A stretch of DNA of 64,000 bases from Sphingomonas profundi (GCF_009739515.1 NZ_CP046535.1:3286001-3350000); one strand, 5' to 3'; counted from the stretch's first letter, positions 19,601-29,202 are shown. The notes: generated from the sequence alone by a model not told the origin. Program-made: numbers and translations.

Positions 19601-21095
19601 GCGTTCAGGCCCCTCCAGTGATGCGCGGCTGTTAGCCGAGCCCGTTCCCGGCGACAACGCGCCGGCGCTCTCCGTCTCCGAACTCTCGGGCGCACTGAAG
19701 CGCAGCGTGGAGGACGCCTTCGGCCACGTGCGCGTGCGCGGCGAGATATCGGGGTTCAAGCGTCACTCGTCCGGCCACTGCTACCTGACCCTGAAGGACG
19801 ACCGCGCCTGCATCGATGGGGTCGTCTGGAAGGGCAGCGCCGGCGCGCTCGGCTTCCGCCCGGAGGACGGGATCGAGGTGATCGCGACCGGCCGGCTGAC
19901 CACCTATCCCGGCCGCTCCAAATATCAGATCGTGATCGATCGCATGGAGATCGCCGGCGCCGGCGCGCTGATGGCGCTGCTCGATCAGCGGCGCCGGGCG
20001 CTGGCGGCCGAAGGGCTGTTCGATGCCGCCGCCAAGCGGCCGCTGCCCTATCTGCCGGCGGTGATCGGCGTCGTCACCTCGCCCACCGGGGCGGTGATCC
20101 GCGACATCCTCCACCGCCTGGCCGATCGCTGCCCGGCGCACGTGATCCTGTGGCCGGTGGCGGTGCAGGGGGATGGGGCGGCGGCGCAGGTGGCGGCGGC
20201 GGTGCGCGGCTTCGCGGCGATGGCGCCGGATGGCCTTATCCCGCGGCCGGACCTGCTGATCGTGGCGCGCGGCGGCGGCTCGATCGAGGATCTGTGGGCG
20301 TTCAACGAGGAGGCGGTGGTGCGCGCCGTCGCCGAGTGCACGATCCCGACGATCTCGGCGGTGGGCCACGAGACCGACACCACCCTGTGCGATTTCGCCG
20401 CCGACGTGCGCGCGCCGACGCCGACCGCCGCCGCCGAGATGGCGGTGCCGGTGCGGGCCGACCTGATCTCCACCCTGCGCGATCTCGGCGCGCGGACGCA
20501 TCGCTGCGCCAGTCGCTACCGCGATCGCGCGGCCGAGCGGCTGGAGGCGACCGCGCGGCGGCTGCCGGCGCCCGACCGGCTGCTCGGCCCGCAGCGCCAG
20601 CGGCTCGACGAACTCGGCGAGCGGCTGCCGCGCGCCCTCTCGCGCCGGCTGGCGCTAGCGCGGGGAGAGCTGGCGCAGGCGGCCGGCGCGCTGCGCCCGC
20701 GGCTGCTGCTGGCGCGGCTGGAACGCGGCGCGGCGGCGCTGGCGGCGGCCCGCTTCCGCCCCGCGTTGGCCGAGCGATCGCTGGGCGAGCGGCGCGCGGC
20801 GCTGGCCGCCGTGCGGCTGCGCCCGGCGCTGGCGGAGCGGCCCGTCGCCGAGGCGCGGGCGGCGCTGGACCGGCTGTGGCGGCTCGCCGGGAACCTGCAT
20901 CCGGACAGGCCGCTGCAACGCGGCTATGCGCGGGTGGAGCGGCGGCAGGGCGGCGTGGTCGCCACCGCCGGCGCGGCGCGGGCGGCGGGCGCGCTGACCC
21001 TGCATTTCGCCGACGGGGCGATCGACGCCCGTGTTGAGCGCGCGCCCGCATCGCCATATGGGAAGGACAAGCCGCAGCAGCCGACGCTGCTCTGA
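19599..21095 (+). CDS. xseA: exodeoxyribonuclease VII large subunit
   Basis: 498 aa. An OB-fold domain begins near residue 25 ([40 protein letters not shown] in part). The central catalytic domain has [33 protein letters not shown] and [28 protein letters not shown] in pieces. The long C-terminal region is unusually Arg/Ala-rich with LxxRLxxA-type repeats, forming the coiled coil that binds many XseB subunits. It degrades single-stranded DNA in mismatch and damage repair. No other plausible start exists, so it begins inside the purD start. Confidence 0.95.
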   Translation: MRSGPSSDARLLAEPVPGDNAPALSVSELSGALKRSVEDAFGHVRVRGEISGFKRHSSGHCYLTLKDDRACIDGVVWKGSAGALGFRPEDGIEVIATGRLTTYPGRSKYQIVIDRMEIAGAGALMALLDQRRRALAAEGLFDAAAKRPLPYLPAVIGVVTSPTGAVIRDILHRLADRCPAHVILWPVAVQGDGAAAQVAAAVRGFAAMAPDGLIPRPDLLIVARGGGSIEDLWAFNEEAVVRAVAECTIPTISAVGHETDTTLCDFAADVRAPTPTAAAEMAVPVRADLISTLRDLGARTHRCASRYRDRAAERLEATARRLPAPDRLLGPQRQRLDELGERLPRALSRRLALARGELAQAAGALRPRLLLARLERGAAALAAARFRPALAERSLGERRAALAAVRLRPALAERPVAEARAALDRLWRLAGNLHPDRPLQRGYARVERRQGGVVATAGAARAAGALTLHFADGAIDARVERAPASPYGKDKPQQPTLL

Positions 21096-21107
21096 GAGGA
21101 CGAGACG

Positions 21108-21305
21108 ATGCTGATGTCGCAGAGCGGCCGCCCAGCGCGGCTGCACTACATGGCCAACAACTTCCGCGTGCTGACGCCGGGCGACCATGTCGTCTGCGCC
21201 GTGACCGGCGAGAAGGTGCCGCTCGATCACCTGCGCTACTGGAGCGTAGCGCGGCAGGAGGCCTATGCCACGGCCGAGATCGCGGTAAAGGCCGAACTCG
21301 GCTGA
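21108..21305 (+). CDS. DUF2093 small protein
   Basis: 65 aa, beginning after GAGAGGACGAG. The core LHYMANNFRVLTPGDHVVCAVTG and IPLDHLRYWSV-like VPLDHLRYWSVARQEAY match the DUF2093 family of alphaproteobacteria. Its function is unknown. It lies 12 bases after xseA and shares one base with the next gene, so the three are probably co-transcribed. Confidence 0.88.
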   Translation: MLMSQSGRPARLHYMANNFRVLTPGDHVVCAVTGEKVPLDHLRYWSVARQEAYATAEIAVKAELG

Positions 21306-22201
21306 TGACGCGGCGCGCACGGCGGCGGCTGGCATTCGGCCTGCTGCCGCTCGCGCTCGGCAGCTGCGCGATGCCGGCGGCCCCGCCGCCCGCGCCCGCG
21401 CCGCCGCACGTCGCGCCCGCGCCGCCGGCGCCCGTGCCGGCTGCGGCCAATTTCGGTCTCTCGGGCGCGTTCCTCCAGGGCGGCGTCCTGCGTGGGCAGG
21501 TGCCGCCCGGCACCGTGCGCCTGACGCTGGACCAGCGGCCCGTGGCGGTGGCCGACGACGGCCGCTTCCTCATCGGGTTCGGCCGGGATGCGGCGCCGGT
21601 CGCGCGGCTGGAAGCGGTGCTCGCATCGGGTGCGGTGATCGCCCGCGAGATCGTCGTCGGCCAGCGGGCGTGGGACGTCCAGTCCCTGCCCACCTTGCCG
21701 AAGGGCACCACGCCGACGCCCGAATTCCTCGCCCGCCGCCGGGGCGAACTGGCGCAGATCGAGGCCGCCCGCGCGATCGCGTCGGACAGTCAGGGGTGGC
21801 GGCAGCGTTTCGTGTGGCCGGCGATCGGGCGGATCAGCGGCGTGTTCGGATCGCAGCGCATCTATGCCGGCGAGCCCGGCGCGCCGCATGCCGGCGTAGA
21901 CGTGGCGAAGCCGGCGGGCGCGGTGGTGGTGGCGCCGGCGGACGGCGTGGTGGTGCTGGCGGCGGCGGCGCCCTTCACGCTGGAGGGCAATCTGCTGATG
22001 ATCGATCACGGCATGGGGCTGAACAGCGCCTTCCTCCACCTCTCGCGCATCGATGTGGGGGTGGGCGACCGGGTGCGGCAGGGCCAGCCGGTCGGCGCGG
22101 TCGGCATGACCGGGCGGGCGACCGGGCCGCATCTGCACTGGGGGATGAAGTGGCGCGACGAGCGGATCGACCCCGCCCTGCTGGCCGGGCCGATGCCGTG
22201 A
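21305..22201 (+). CDS. M23-family peptidase, lipoprotein
   Basis: 298 aa. A basic N-terminus and lipobox LALGSC (Cys about residue 21) indicate a lipoprotein, followed by a Pro/Ala linker. The C-terminal LytM/M23 domain (about 175-290) has the zinc ligands in PHAGVD and the HLHW motif of TGPHLHWGMKW, plus MIDHGMGL. The intact sites predict an active peptidoglycan endopeptidase. The start overlaps the DUF2093 stop. Confidence 0.92.
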   Translation: MTRRARRRLAFGLLPLALGSCAMPAAPPPAPAPPHVAPAPPAPVPAAANFGLSGAFLQGGVLRGQVPPGTVRLTLDQRPVAVADDGRFLIGFGRDAAPVARLEAVLASGAVIAREIVVGQRAWDVQSLPTLPKGTTPTPEFLARRRGELAQIEAARAIASDSQGWRQRFVWPAIGRISGVFGSQRIYAGEPGAPHAGVDVAKPAGAVVVAPADGVVVLAAAAPFTLEGNLLMIDHGMGLNSAFLHLSRIDVGVGDRVRQGQPVGAVGMTGRATGPHLHWGMKWRDERIDPALLAGPMP

Positions 22202-22264
22202 CGATTCCGCCGACGAAGCGGACTTCGGCTCGCTGCCGCCGCCCCGCCGTCGACCTATGACATA

Positions 22265-22444
22265 TCGACATTCAGCGGCTGAAGCCGGTTTGACTTGGCT
22301 TTTGTACAAGCCGCTCATCCTGAGGAGCCATTGAGCGTGTCGAAATGGCGTCTCGAAGGACTTGGGAAGTCCTTCGAGACGGGTCTTCGCCTCCGCTCAG
22401 CCCCTCCTCAGGATGAGCGGACATGCAAAAAAGCTGAATGTCGA
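22265..22444. repeat. nested palindromic intergenic element, copy 1 (MITE-like)
   Basis: Three nested inverted repeats share one centre: TCGACATTCAGC (22265-22276) with GCTGAATGTCGA (22433-22444), CCGCTCATCCTGAGGAG (22311-22327) with its complement (22404-22420), and GTCTCGAAGGACTT (22350-22363) with its complement (22367-22380). The left arm has a roughly 22-base insertion relative to the right. A related copy lies near 24.7 kb. Both sit between convergent genes, where a transcribed hairpin would end either transcript. Nothing further is recognisable in 22445-22560 or 22202-22264. Confidence 0.85.
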
Positions 22445-22560
22445 TCCGGCCTGGGTCGAGACGCCGCTTCGCGAAGCCTGCCCGCGCCCTCGGCACGAGC
22501 GGAGCCTCACTCTCCGGCAGATACGGCGCCGGCGTGGCGGATCGTCCGCTTACCCCGCCC

Positions 22561-23874
22561 TCAGCGGCGGGTCTCGGTGGCCAGCAGCTTGTCGATCTTG
22601 CGGCCGTCCATGTCGACGATCTCGAAGCGCCATCCGGCGGCGTCGAAATGCTCGCCCACCGTCGGGAAGCGGCGCAGCACCGAGAGGGCGAAGCCCGCAG
22701 CGGTCGCATAGTCGCGATCCTCGGGCAAGGTGAGGCCGAGCCGGTCCGCCATCACGTCGGCGGCGAGCGATCCGGAGACCAGCCAGCTGCCGTCGTGCCG
22801 CTCCACCAGCGGCGGATCGGTGCCCGCGTCCTGATCGGAGGCGAAGGCGCCGGCGATCGCCGCCAGCAGGTCGGCGGGCGTCACCACACCCTCGAAATGG
22901 CCATATTCGTCGTGGACGAGGCCCACCGGCACCTCGGCGTCGCGCAGCGTCTGCAGCGCGTCCATCGCGTCCATCTGGTCCGGCACCACCGGCGCCGTCC
23001 GCATCAGCGCCCGCAGGTCCAGCGCCCGCCCGCCGATCAGCGCCGCCACCACGTCGCGCGCCTGCACCACGCCGACGATGTCGTCGACGGAGCCGTCGGC
23101 AACGGGCATGCGGCTGTGCGGCATCGCGCTCAGCTGCACGCGGATGTCGTCCGCCGTCGCGCCGCAATCGATCCACTCGATATCGGTGCGCGGCGTCATC
23201 ACCTCGCGCACCGGCCGGTCCGCCAGCCGCACCACGCCGGAGATGATCGCCCGCTCGCTCTCCTCGATCACGCCGGCGTTGGAGGCTTCGGCGACGATCA
23301 GGTGCAGCTCCTCGGCCGTCACCTGCTGCTCCGATTCGCGATCCAGCCGCAGCAGGCGGAAGATCAGCGCGCTCGTGCCGTCCAGCAGCCAGCCGAGCGG
23401 CGCCGTCGCCCGGGCAATCCAGCGCATCGGCAGCGCGACGACGGAGGCGATCGCCTCCGGCCGGCGCAGGGCGAACTGCTTGGGCACCAGCTCGCCGATG
23501 ATCAGCGAGACGTAGGTGGTCACGGCGATCACCGCGCCGAACCCGAGATCGTCGGAGAAGCTGGCCGGCACGCCCAGCAGCGCCAGCCGCTCGCTCACCG
23601 GCCCGCCCAGGCTCGCACCGGAATAGGCGCCGGCCAGGATGCCGATCAGGGTGATGCCGATCTGCACGGTGGAGAGGAAGCGGCCGGGATCGGCGCCCAG
23701 CTCCAGCGCGGCGCGCGCGCCGGCCCGCCCGGTCCGCGCCATCGCCTCCAGCCGCGGCCGGCGCGAGGAGACGATCGCCAGCTCCGACATCGCGAACACG
23801 CCGTTCAGCGCGATCAGCGCCACGATGATGACGCAATCGATCCAGGGGAATGGCGAGAGGGGGGGAGCAGGCAT
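22561..23874 (-). CDS. CorC/HlyC-type CNNM transporter-family protein
   Basis: 437 aa, starting at ATG 23874 behind GGGGGAG-type sequence. The N-terminal DUF21 membrane domain has four helices (about residues 8-190, IDCVIIVALIALNGVFAMSE in part). A CBS pair spans about 210-330 (REVMTPRTDIEWIDC, LRDAEVPVGLVHDEYG), and a C-terminal CorC_HlyC domain covers about 350-437. The family is linked to magnesium or cobalt efflux and resistance; haemolysin is a historical label. It is divergent from the OmpA-like gene. Confidence 0.92.
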   Translation of the reverse strand: MPAPPLSPFPWIDCVIIVALIALNGVFAMSELAIVSSRRPRLEAMARTGRAGARAALELGADPGRFLSTVQIGITLIGILAGAYSGASLGGPVSERLALLGVPASFSDDLGFGAVIAVTTYVSLIIGELVPKQFALRRPEAIASVVALPMRWIARATAPLGWLLDGTSALIFRLLRLDRESEQQVTAEELHLIVAEASNAGVIEESERAIISGVVRLADRPVREVMTPRTDIEWIDCGATADDIRVQLSAMPHSRMPVADGSVDDIVGVVQARDVVAALIGGRALDLRALMRTAPVVPDQMDAMDALQTLRDAEVPVGLVHDEYGHFEGVVTPADLLAAIAGAFASDQDAGTDPPLVERHDGSWLVSGSLAADVMADRLGLTLPEDRDYATAAGFALSVLRRFPTVGEHFDAAGWRFEIVDMDGRKIDKLLATETRR

Positions 23875-23989
23875 GGCGCGCCACCGCCTATCGCCGGAAT
23901 CCGCACCGACGACAACAGCGCGATCATCGGCGGTTAAGCCGCCGGCGGGAACAAGCGCGCGCATCGTCACGTACAAGAGGGCCGTCACC

Positions 23990-24664
23990 ATGTCGCTTCG
24001 CCACACGCTCGCCACCGCCACGGCCGCCGCCGCCCTGCTCTCGGCCACCGCCTGCACCACCGATCCCGAGACCGGCCAGCAGCGCCTCTCCAAGGCGGCG
24101 ATCGGCGCCGGCGTGGGCGTGCTGGGCGGCTATCTGGCGGGCGACATCGTCGGCGGTCGCCGCGACCGCACCGAGAAGATCGTCGGCGCCGGCATCGGCG
24201 CGATCGCCGGCGGCGCGATCGGCGCCTATATGGACCGGCAGGAGCGCGAGCTGCGCCAGAAGACCGCGGGCACCGGCATCGAGGTGGAGCGCAAGGGCGA
24301 CGACATCCTGCTCAACATCCCGTCGGGCGTCACCTTCGCGACCAATTCCGCGGCGATCCAGCCGCAGTTCCGCCAGACGCTCGATCAGGTGGCGGAGACG
24401 CTCTCGACCTACAACCAGACCTATCTCGACGTGTACGGCCACACCGATTCGACCGGCAGCGATCGCATCAACCTGCCGCTCTCGCGCGATCGGGCGACGG
24501 CCGTGGCGGACTATCTCGCCACGCGCGGCGTGCAGCGCGCGCGGATCGGCACGGAGGGTTTCGGCGCCAGCCAGCCGGTGGCCTCCAACGCCACCGCCGA
24601 GGGCCGGCAGGAGAATCGCCGGGTGGAGATCAAGATCGTGCCGGTCAGCACCACGGCGGCGTAG
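23990..24664 (+). CDS. OmpA-family peptidoglycan-binding lipoprotein
   Basis: 224 aa. ATG 23990 follows AAGAGG. The signal ends at a lipobox-like SATAC (Cys about residue 22). A glycine-zipper segment (about 35-80, AIGAGVGVLGGYLAGDIVGG) may insert into the membrane. The C-terminal OmpA domain (about 105-215) has VTFATNSAAIQP, VYGHTDSTGSDRINLPLSRDRA and GFGASQPVASNATAEGRQENRRVEI in pieces, including the Asp and Arg that hold diaminopimelate. It resembles the YiaD/outer-membrane tether type. Confidence 0.92.
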   Translation: MSLRHTLATATAAAALLSATACTTDPETGQQRLSKAAIGAGVGVLGGYLAGDIVGGRRDRTEKIVGAGIGAIAGGAIGAYMDRQERELRQKTAGTGIEVERKGDDILLNIPSGVTFATNSAAIQPQFRQTLDQVAETLSTYNQTYLDVYGHTDSTGSDRINLPLSRDRATAVADYLATRGVQRARIGTEGFGASQPVASNATAEGRQENRRVEIKIVPVSTTAA

Positions 24665-24710
24665 GCGGGATCATGGCCCTTCCGTTTGCAGGCAAGGTTG
24701 CAACACGCCA

Positions 24711-24826
24711 CCGCTCATGCTGAGGAGCCGCTGAGCCTGCCGAAGCGGCGTCTCGAAGCACGGTTATGGAGGCATGTCCTTCGAGACGGGTCTTCGCCGG
24801 GCTCAGCCCCTCCTCAGGATGAGCGG
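24711..24826. repeat. palindromic intergenic element, copy 2
   Basis: The outer arms CCGCTCATGCTGAGGAG (24711-24727) and CTCCTCAGGATGAGCGG (24810-24826) pair with one mismatch. The interior shares GGCGTCTCGAAG, CCTTCGAGACGGGTCTTCGC and GCTCAGCCCCTCCTCAGGAT with copy 1, but the loop differs. It fills most of the gap between the convergent OmpA-like and flippase genes, so it probably acts as a shared 3' structure. Confidence 0.85.
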
Positions 24827-24849
24827 TCCGGTGGACGGTCGATCCGTGG

Positions 24850-26367
24850 CTATATCTCCTGCGCCAGCTTCGGCGCGGGCGGGGCGCGCATCCGGAACAG
24901 CTCGCGATCCTCGTGGCCGAAACCGCGATACCAGATCACCGCGCCGTAGACGCCGAGGATCGCCGGGATGCCCACCACCAGCTCCATCCACTCGGGCAGC
25001 AGGGTCATCGTCCAGCCCACCGCCACCGCCGGCGCGGCGGCATAGACGAGCGCCCAGCGCCAGCCCGATACCGGCGCGCCCAGCAGCGTCGCCAGCAGCC
25101 GCGCCTTGGCGATCGAGGCGCAGCCGAGCGCGATCGACATCGCCAGCGCCGGCCCCGCCGCCTGCACCAGCACCGGCAGGCCGAAGCGGCGCATGGCGTG
25201 GACGATGACGAAGCTCAGGCCCACCTGCACCGCGATCATCGCCAGCGATATCGCCAGGTTGCGCTTGCGCGCGACGTAGATCAGCGCCGCTTCCGACACC
25301 ACCGCCGTCGCCGCCACCACCTCCGCCGCCAGCAGGAAGGCGAGCGCGCCGGTGCCGCCGACGAAATTGGGGCCGACGAGACCCATCACCGCCTCCCCCG
25401 GTATGCCCAGGCACAGCGCCACGCCGGCCTGCGCGGCGATGATCCAGAAGCCCACCTGCCGCACCTGCCGCGCCACCGCCGGCTTGTCGCCCTCCCCCAG
25501 CTTCTGGGTGATGACCGGGCCGAGGATCGGATCGAAGCTGGTCTTCAGCTTCTGCGGCAGCGAGGCGACCTGCTGGGCGACATAGTAGATGCCGACGATC
25601 GAGGGCTGGAACAGCAGGCCGAGGATGGCGATGTCGAGCCGGCGGGAGCCCCACTCGATCGCGTCGGCGGCGGCCAGCGGCAGGTTGCGCCGCACCAGCG
25701 TCACCAGCGCCGACGGCCGCTGCCGCCAGCCGCGCGGGATGCCGTAGCTGCGCACCAGCGGCACGATCGACGCGCTCAGCGCCGCGATCATCGAGACGAC
25801 GTAGGACAGGATCAGGCCGTCGCGCAGCGAGTACCAGGAGAGGGCGAGCGCGGCGATGCTGATCGTCCACGGCTCCACGATCGAGCGCGCCTTCACAGTG
25901 GCGGCGATATCGTGACGGTAGGCGAGCGCGGCGAGCGCGATGTCCGACCAGACGAGCGCGAAAACGGTGAGTGGCAGCAGCCACTCCAGCCCGTTGATCG
26001 CGCTGTTCGGAAACATCATCGTCGGCACGCTGGCGAGGATCAGCGCGACGATGGCGGAGGCCAGCGTGCCCACCAGCATCCCGTCCACCACCACATGCTG
26101 GTGCGGCCGCTCCGTCCGGCTCAACTGGTCGGCGAGGCCGCGGCGCAGACCGAGCGTCGCTAGCTGGGCGGCGAACTCCACCACGATCACGGCATAGGCG
26201 AAGCGGCCCAGCGCCTCCGCGCCGTAGATGCGGCCGGCGATGAACAGGAACGGGATGCGCGCCGCCAGCCGCAGCAGGAAGCCGAAGAAGTTCGTCCGCC
26301 CGCCCTTGGCGAGATCCTCGATATCGCTCGTCGGCGGCGCGGCGCCGGCCGGCGGGGCCGTGCTCAA
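24850..26367 (-). CDS. polysaccharide (Wzx-like) flippase
   Basis: 505 aa with about 12-14 hydrophobic segments and no catalytic motif. The N-terminus is short and cytoplasmic, then NFFGFLLRLAARIPFLFIAGRIYG begins the MATE/polysaccharide-transporter fold; TSFDPILGPVI near the middle is typical of this superfamily. Such proteins flip lipid-linked sugar units across the inner membrane. Its start overlaps the polA stop by four bases, an unusual pairing. The glycan made by the 36-41 kb or 54-57 kb genes is a possible cargo, by inference. Confidence 0.85.
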   Translation of the reverse strand: MSTAPPAGAAPPTSDIEDLAKGGRTNFFGFLLRLAARIPFLFIAGRIYGAEALGRFAYAVIVVEFAAQLATLGLRRGLADQLSRTERPHQHVVVDGMLVGTLASAIVALILASVPTMMFPNSAINGLEWLLPLTVFALVWSDIALAALAYRHDIAATVKARSIVEPWTISIAALALSWYSLRDGLILSYVVSMIAALSASIVPLVRSYGIPRGWRQRPSALVTLVRRNLPLAAADAIEWGSRRLDIAILGLLFQPSIVGIYYVAQQVASLPQKLKTSFDPILGPVITQKLGEGDKPAVARQVRQVGFWIIAAQAGVALCLGIPGEAVMGLVGPNFVGGTGALAFLLAAEVVAATAVVSEAALIYVARKRNLAISLAMIAVQVGLSFVIVHAMRRFGLPVLVQAAGPALAMSIALGCASIAKARLLATLLGAPVSGWRWALVYAAAPAVAVGWTMTLLPEWMELVVGIPAILGVYGAVIWYRGFGHEDRELFRMRAPPAPKLAQEI

Positions 26368-29117
26368 TGCGCGGCGCCCCAGCTGTGGCCGGTGCCCACC
26401 TCCACGCCCAGCGGCACGCTGAGCGCCACCATCGGCGCGGCGGCGCCCGCCATCACGTCGCGGATGATCGCGCTCGCCGGCTCCACCTGCTCCGGCGCCA
26501 GTTCGAACACCAGCTCGTCATGCACCTGCAGCAGCATCCGCACGTCGGCGAGGCCGGCGGCGGCCAGCGCCGGGTTCATCCGCGCCATCGCCCGCTTGAT
26601 GATGTCGGCGCTGGTGCCCTGGATCGGCGCGTTGATCGCCTGCCGCTCCGCCCCCTGCCGCTCTGTCTGGCGGGGGGACTTGATGCCGGGCAGGTGCGTC
26701 TTGCGGCCGAACAGCGTCGTCACATAGCCCTTCTCGCGCACCATCGTCAGCGTCTCGGCGATGTACGTCTTGATGCCGGGGAAGCGATCGAAATAGCGGT
26801 CGATCATCGCCTGCGCCTCGATCCGGTCGACGCCCAGCCGGCCAGCGAGGCCCCAGGATGAAATACCGTAGAGGATCGCGAAGTTGATCGTCTTGGCCTT
26901 GCCGCGGGTGTCGCGATCCACCGTGCCGAACAGTTCCTGTGCGGTGAGTGAATGGATGTCGTCGCCGCGCGCAAAGGCGTCGCGCAGCGCCGGCACGTCG
27001 GCCATGTGGGCGGCCAGGCGCAGCTCGATCTGCGAATAGTCGGCCGCCAGCAGCACCTTGCCCGGCTCCGCCACGAACGCCTCGCGGATGCGGCGGCCAA
27101 GCTGCGTGCGGATGGGTATGTTCTGGAGGTTCGGATCGGTGGAGGACAGGCGCCCGGTCTGCGCCACGGCGAGGCTGAAGGTGGTGTGGACGCGGCCCGT
27201 GACCGGATGGATCTGCGCCTGCAACGCATCGGTGTAGGTCGATTTCAGCTTCGTCACCTGGCGCCATTCCAGCACCTTGGCGGCGATCGGCGCGCCCTCC
27301 AGATCCAGCCGCTCCAGCTCGTTCATGTCGGTCGAGTAGACGCCGGTCTTGCCCTTGCGGCCGCCTTTCAGGCCCAGCCGGTCGAACAGCACCTCGCCCA
27401 GCTGCTTGGGGCTGCCGATGGTGAAGGGGCCGCCGGCCAGCGCGAACACCTCCGCCTCCAGCCGCGCGGTCTCGCGCCCGAACTCGTCGGAGAGGCGGGC
27501 CAGCTCGTCGCGGTCGACGCGGATGCCGGCGGCCTCCATGCCGGCCACCACCGGCAGCAGCGGCCGGTCGACGAGCTCGTACACGCGCGTCGCCCGCTCG
27601 GCGGCGAGGCGCGGCTTCAGCCGGCGCCACAGGCGCAGGATGATGTCCGCGCTCTCGCCGGCATATTCGGTGGCGCGGGGGATCGGCACCTTGTCGAAGC
27701 TGACGGCGCTCCTGCCGGTGCCGCACACCGTCTTGAAGTCGATCGCCTGGTGGCCCAGGTGGCGCATGCACAGGTCGCTGGCGACATGGCCGAACAGGCC
27801 GGCGTCCAGATCGTAGCTGAGCAGCATCGTATCGTCGACCGGCGCCACGGCGATGCCGGCGCGGCCGAGCAGCACGATGCCGTACTTGGCATCCTGCCCC
27901 ACCTTCAGCACGCCGGGATGCTCCAGCAGCGGCTTCAGCTTCGCGAGCGCCACCTCGCGCGGCAGCTGACGCGGCGGATCGCTGAGCAGATCCTCGCCGG
28001 TGTGGGCGAGCGGCACGTAGCACGCCCGGCCCGGCCCGGTGGCGAGCGCGATGCCGACGAGTTCGGCGCGCATCACGTCCGCCACGTCCGTCTGCGTGTC
28101 GATCGCCACCGCGCCGACGGCCACCGCATCGGCGATCCAGCGGTCGAGCGCCTCCTCGGTCACGACCGTCTCATAATCGGCGTGGACGAAGGCCGGCTCC
28201 TCCTCCGCCGTCGCGGCCGGCGCCGCCGGCGCGGGCGCCACGTCGTGCCCGCCGCCCACCTTCATCAGCAGCGAGCGGAAGCCCTGCTCCTCCAGGAAGG
28301 CGCGCAGCGGGGCCGGCGGGATGCCCTTCAGCGCCAGGCCGTCGAGCGGCTCGGGCAGCGCCCGGTCGCAGACGAGCTCTACAAGCTTGCGGCTCAGCCG
28401 CGCCGCCTCGGCATGGTCGATCAGCGACTGGCGCAGCTTGGGCTTCTTGATCCCCTCGGCCGCGGCCAGCACGCCCTCCAGATCGCCATGTTCCTGGATC
28501 AGCTGCGATGCCGTTTTGGGTCCGATGCCCGGCACGCCGGGCACATTGTCCACCGCATCGCCCATCAGCGCCAGCACGTCGCCCAGCCGGTCCGGCCCGA
28601 CGCCGAACTTCTCGCGCACATAGTCGCTGCCCAGGCGGCGGTTGTTCATCGTATCGAGCATGTCGAGGCGGCCATCCTCGATCAGCTGCATCAGATCCTT
28701 GTCGGAGGAGACGATCGTCACCTGCCAGCCCGCCTCCAGCGCGGCCTTGGCGTAGCAGGCGATGATGTCGTCCGCCTCCAGCCCCTCCTCCTCGATGCAC
28801 GGCACGCTGAAGGCGCGCGTCGCATCGCGGATCAGCGGGAATTGCGGCTTCAGATCCTCGGGCGGCGGCGGCCTGTGGGCCTTGTACTGATCGTACATGT
28901 CGTTGCGGAAGGTGTGCGACGAGGCATCGAAGATCACCGCCAGATGGGTCGGCCCGTCGGCGGTGTGCAGCTCGTCGACGAGCTTCCACAGCATCGTGGT
29001 GAAGCCGTAGACGGCGCCCGCCGGCACGCCGTGGCGATTGGTGAGCGGCGGCAGCCGGTGATAGGCGCGGAAGATGTAGCCCGAGCCGTCGACCAGGTAG
29101 AGGTGGTTGGAAGCCAT
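26364..29117 (-). CDS. polA: DNA polymerase I with degenerate 3'-5' exonuclease site
   Basis: 917 aa. The 5' nuclease domain (1-290) is intact, with VDGSGYIFRAYH, EGLEADDIIA, SSDKDLMQL and GIGPKTA. The polymerase domain has motif A AADYSQIELRLAAH, motif B RGKAKTINFAILYG and motif C LLQVHDELVFE. The middle 3'-5' exonuclease domain (about 320-510) keeps the fold, but its metal ligands are altered: DTQ (340-342) for DTE, KYG (411-413) for KYD, and YAGES (485-489) for YAAED. Nick translation and gap filling should persist, but proofreading probably does not. Alternative starts are not needed. Confidence 0.96.
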   Translation of the reverse strand: MASNHLYLVDGSGYIFRAYHRLPPLTNRHGVPAGAVYGFTTMLWKLVDELHTADGPTHLAVIFDASSHTFRNDMYDQYKAHRPPPPEDLKPQFPLIRDATRAFSVPCIEEEGLEADDIIACYAKAALEAGWQVTIVSSDKDLMQLIEDGRLDMLDTMNNRRLGSDYVREKFGVGPDRLGDVLALMGDAVDNVPGVPGIGPKTASQLIQEHGDLEGVLAAAEGIKKPKLRQSLIDHAEAARLSRKLVELVCDRALPEPLDGLALKGIPPAPLRAFLEEQGFRSLLMKVGGGHDVAPAPAAPAATAEEEPAFVHADYETVVTEEALDRWIADAVAVGAVAIDTQTDVADVMRAELVGIALATGPGRACYVPLAHTGEDLLSDPPRQLPREVALAKLKPLLEHPGVLKVGQDAKYGIVLLGRAGIAVAPVDDTMLLSYDLDAGLFGHVASDLCMRHLGHQAIDFKTVCGTGRSAVSFDKVPIPRATEYAGESADIILRLWRRLKPRLAAERATRVYELVDRPLLPVVAGMEAAGIRVDRDELARLSDEFGRETARLEAEVFALAGGPFTIGSPKQLGEVLFDRLGLKGGRKGKTGVYSTDMNELERLDLEGAPIAAKVLEWRQVTKLKSTYTDALQAQIHPVTGRVHTTFSLAVAQTGRLSSTDPNLQNIPIRTQLGRRIREAFVAEPGKVLLAADYSQIELRLAAHMADVPALRDAFARGDDIHSLTAQELFGTVDRDTRGKAKTINFAILYGISSWGLAGRLGVDRIEAQAMIDRYFDRFPGIKTYIAETLTMVREKGYVTTLFGRKTHLPGIKSPRQTERQGAERQAINAPIQGTSADIIKRAMARMNPALAAAGLADVRMLLQVHDELVFELAPEQVEPASAIIRDVMAGAAAPMVALSVPLGVEVGTGHSWGAAH

Positions 29118-29202
29118 GGCGGGCAGATAGCAGCGCGCGCGGACGAACGCGACCGGAAGGATGCGGCAGTTTCGACCCTCCGCCGCCTCAAGCTGCCGCC
29201 GG

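Noticed and set aside
23948-23973. GGAAC-N17-CGTA upstream of the OmpA-like gene as a possible EcfG promoter
   Set aside because: The last conserved T is missing, and a second independent sign is lacking; too weak to list.
29145-29160. GAAC-N7-GAAG resembling an SOS box upstream of polA
   Set aside because: One mismatch in a short motif is common by chance; polA is not normally in the SOS regulon, and no promoter elements frame it.
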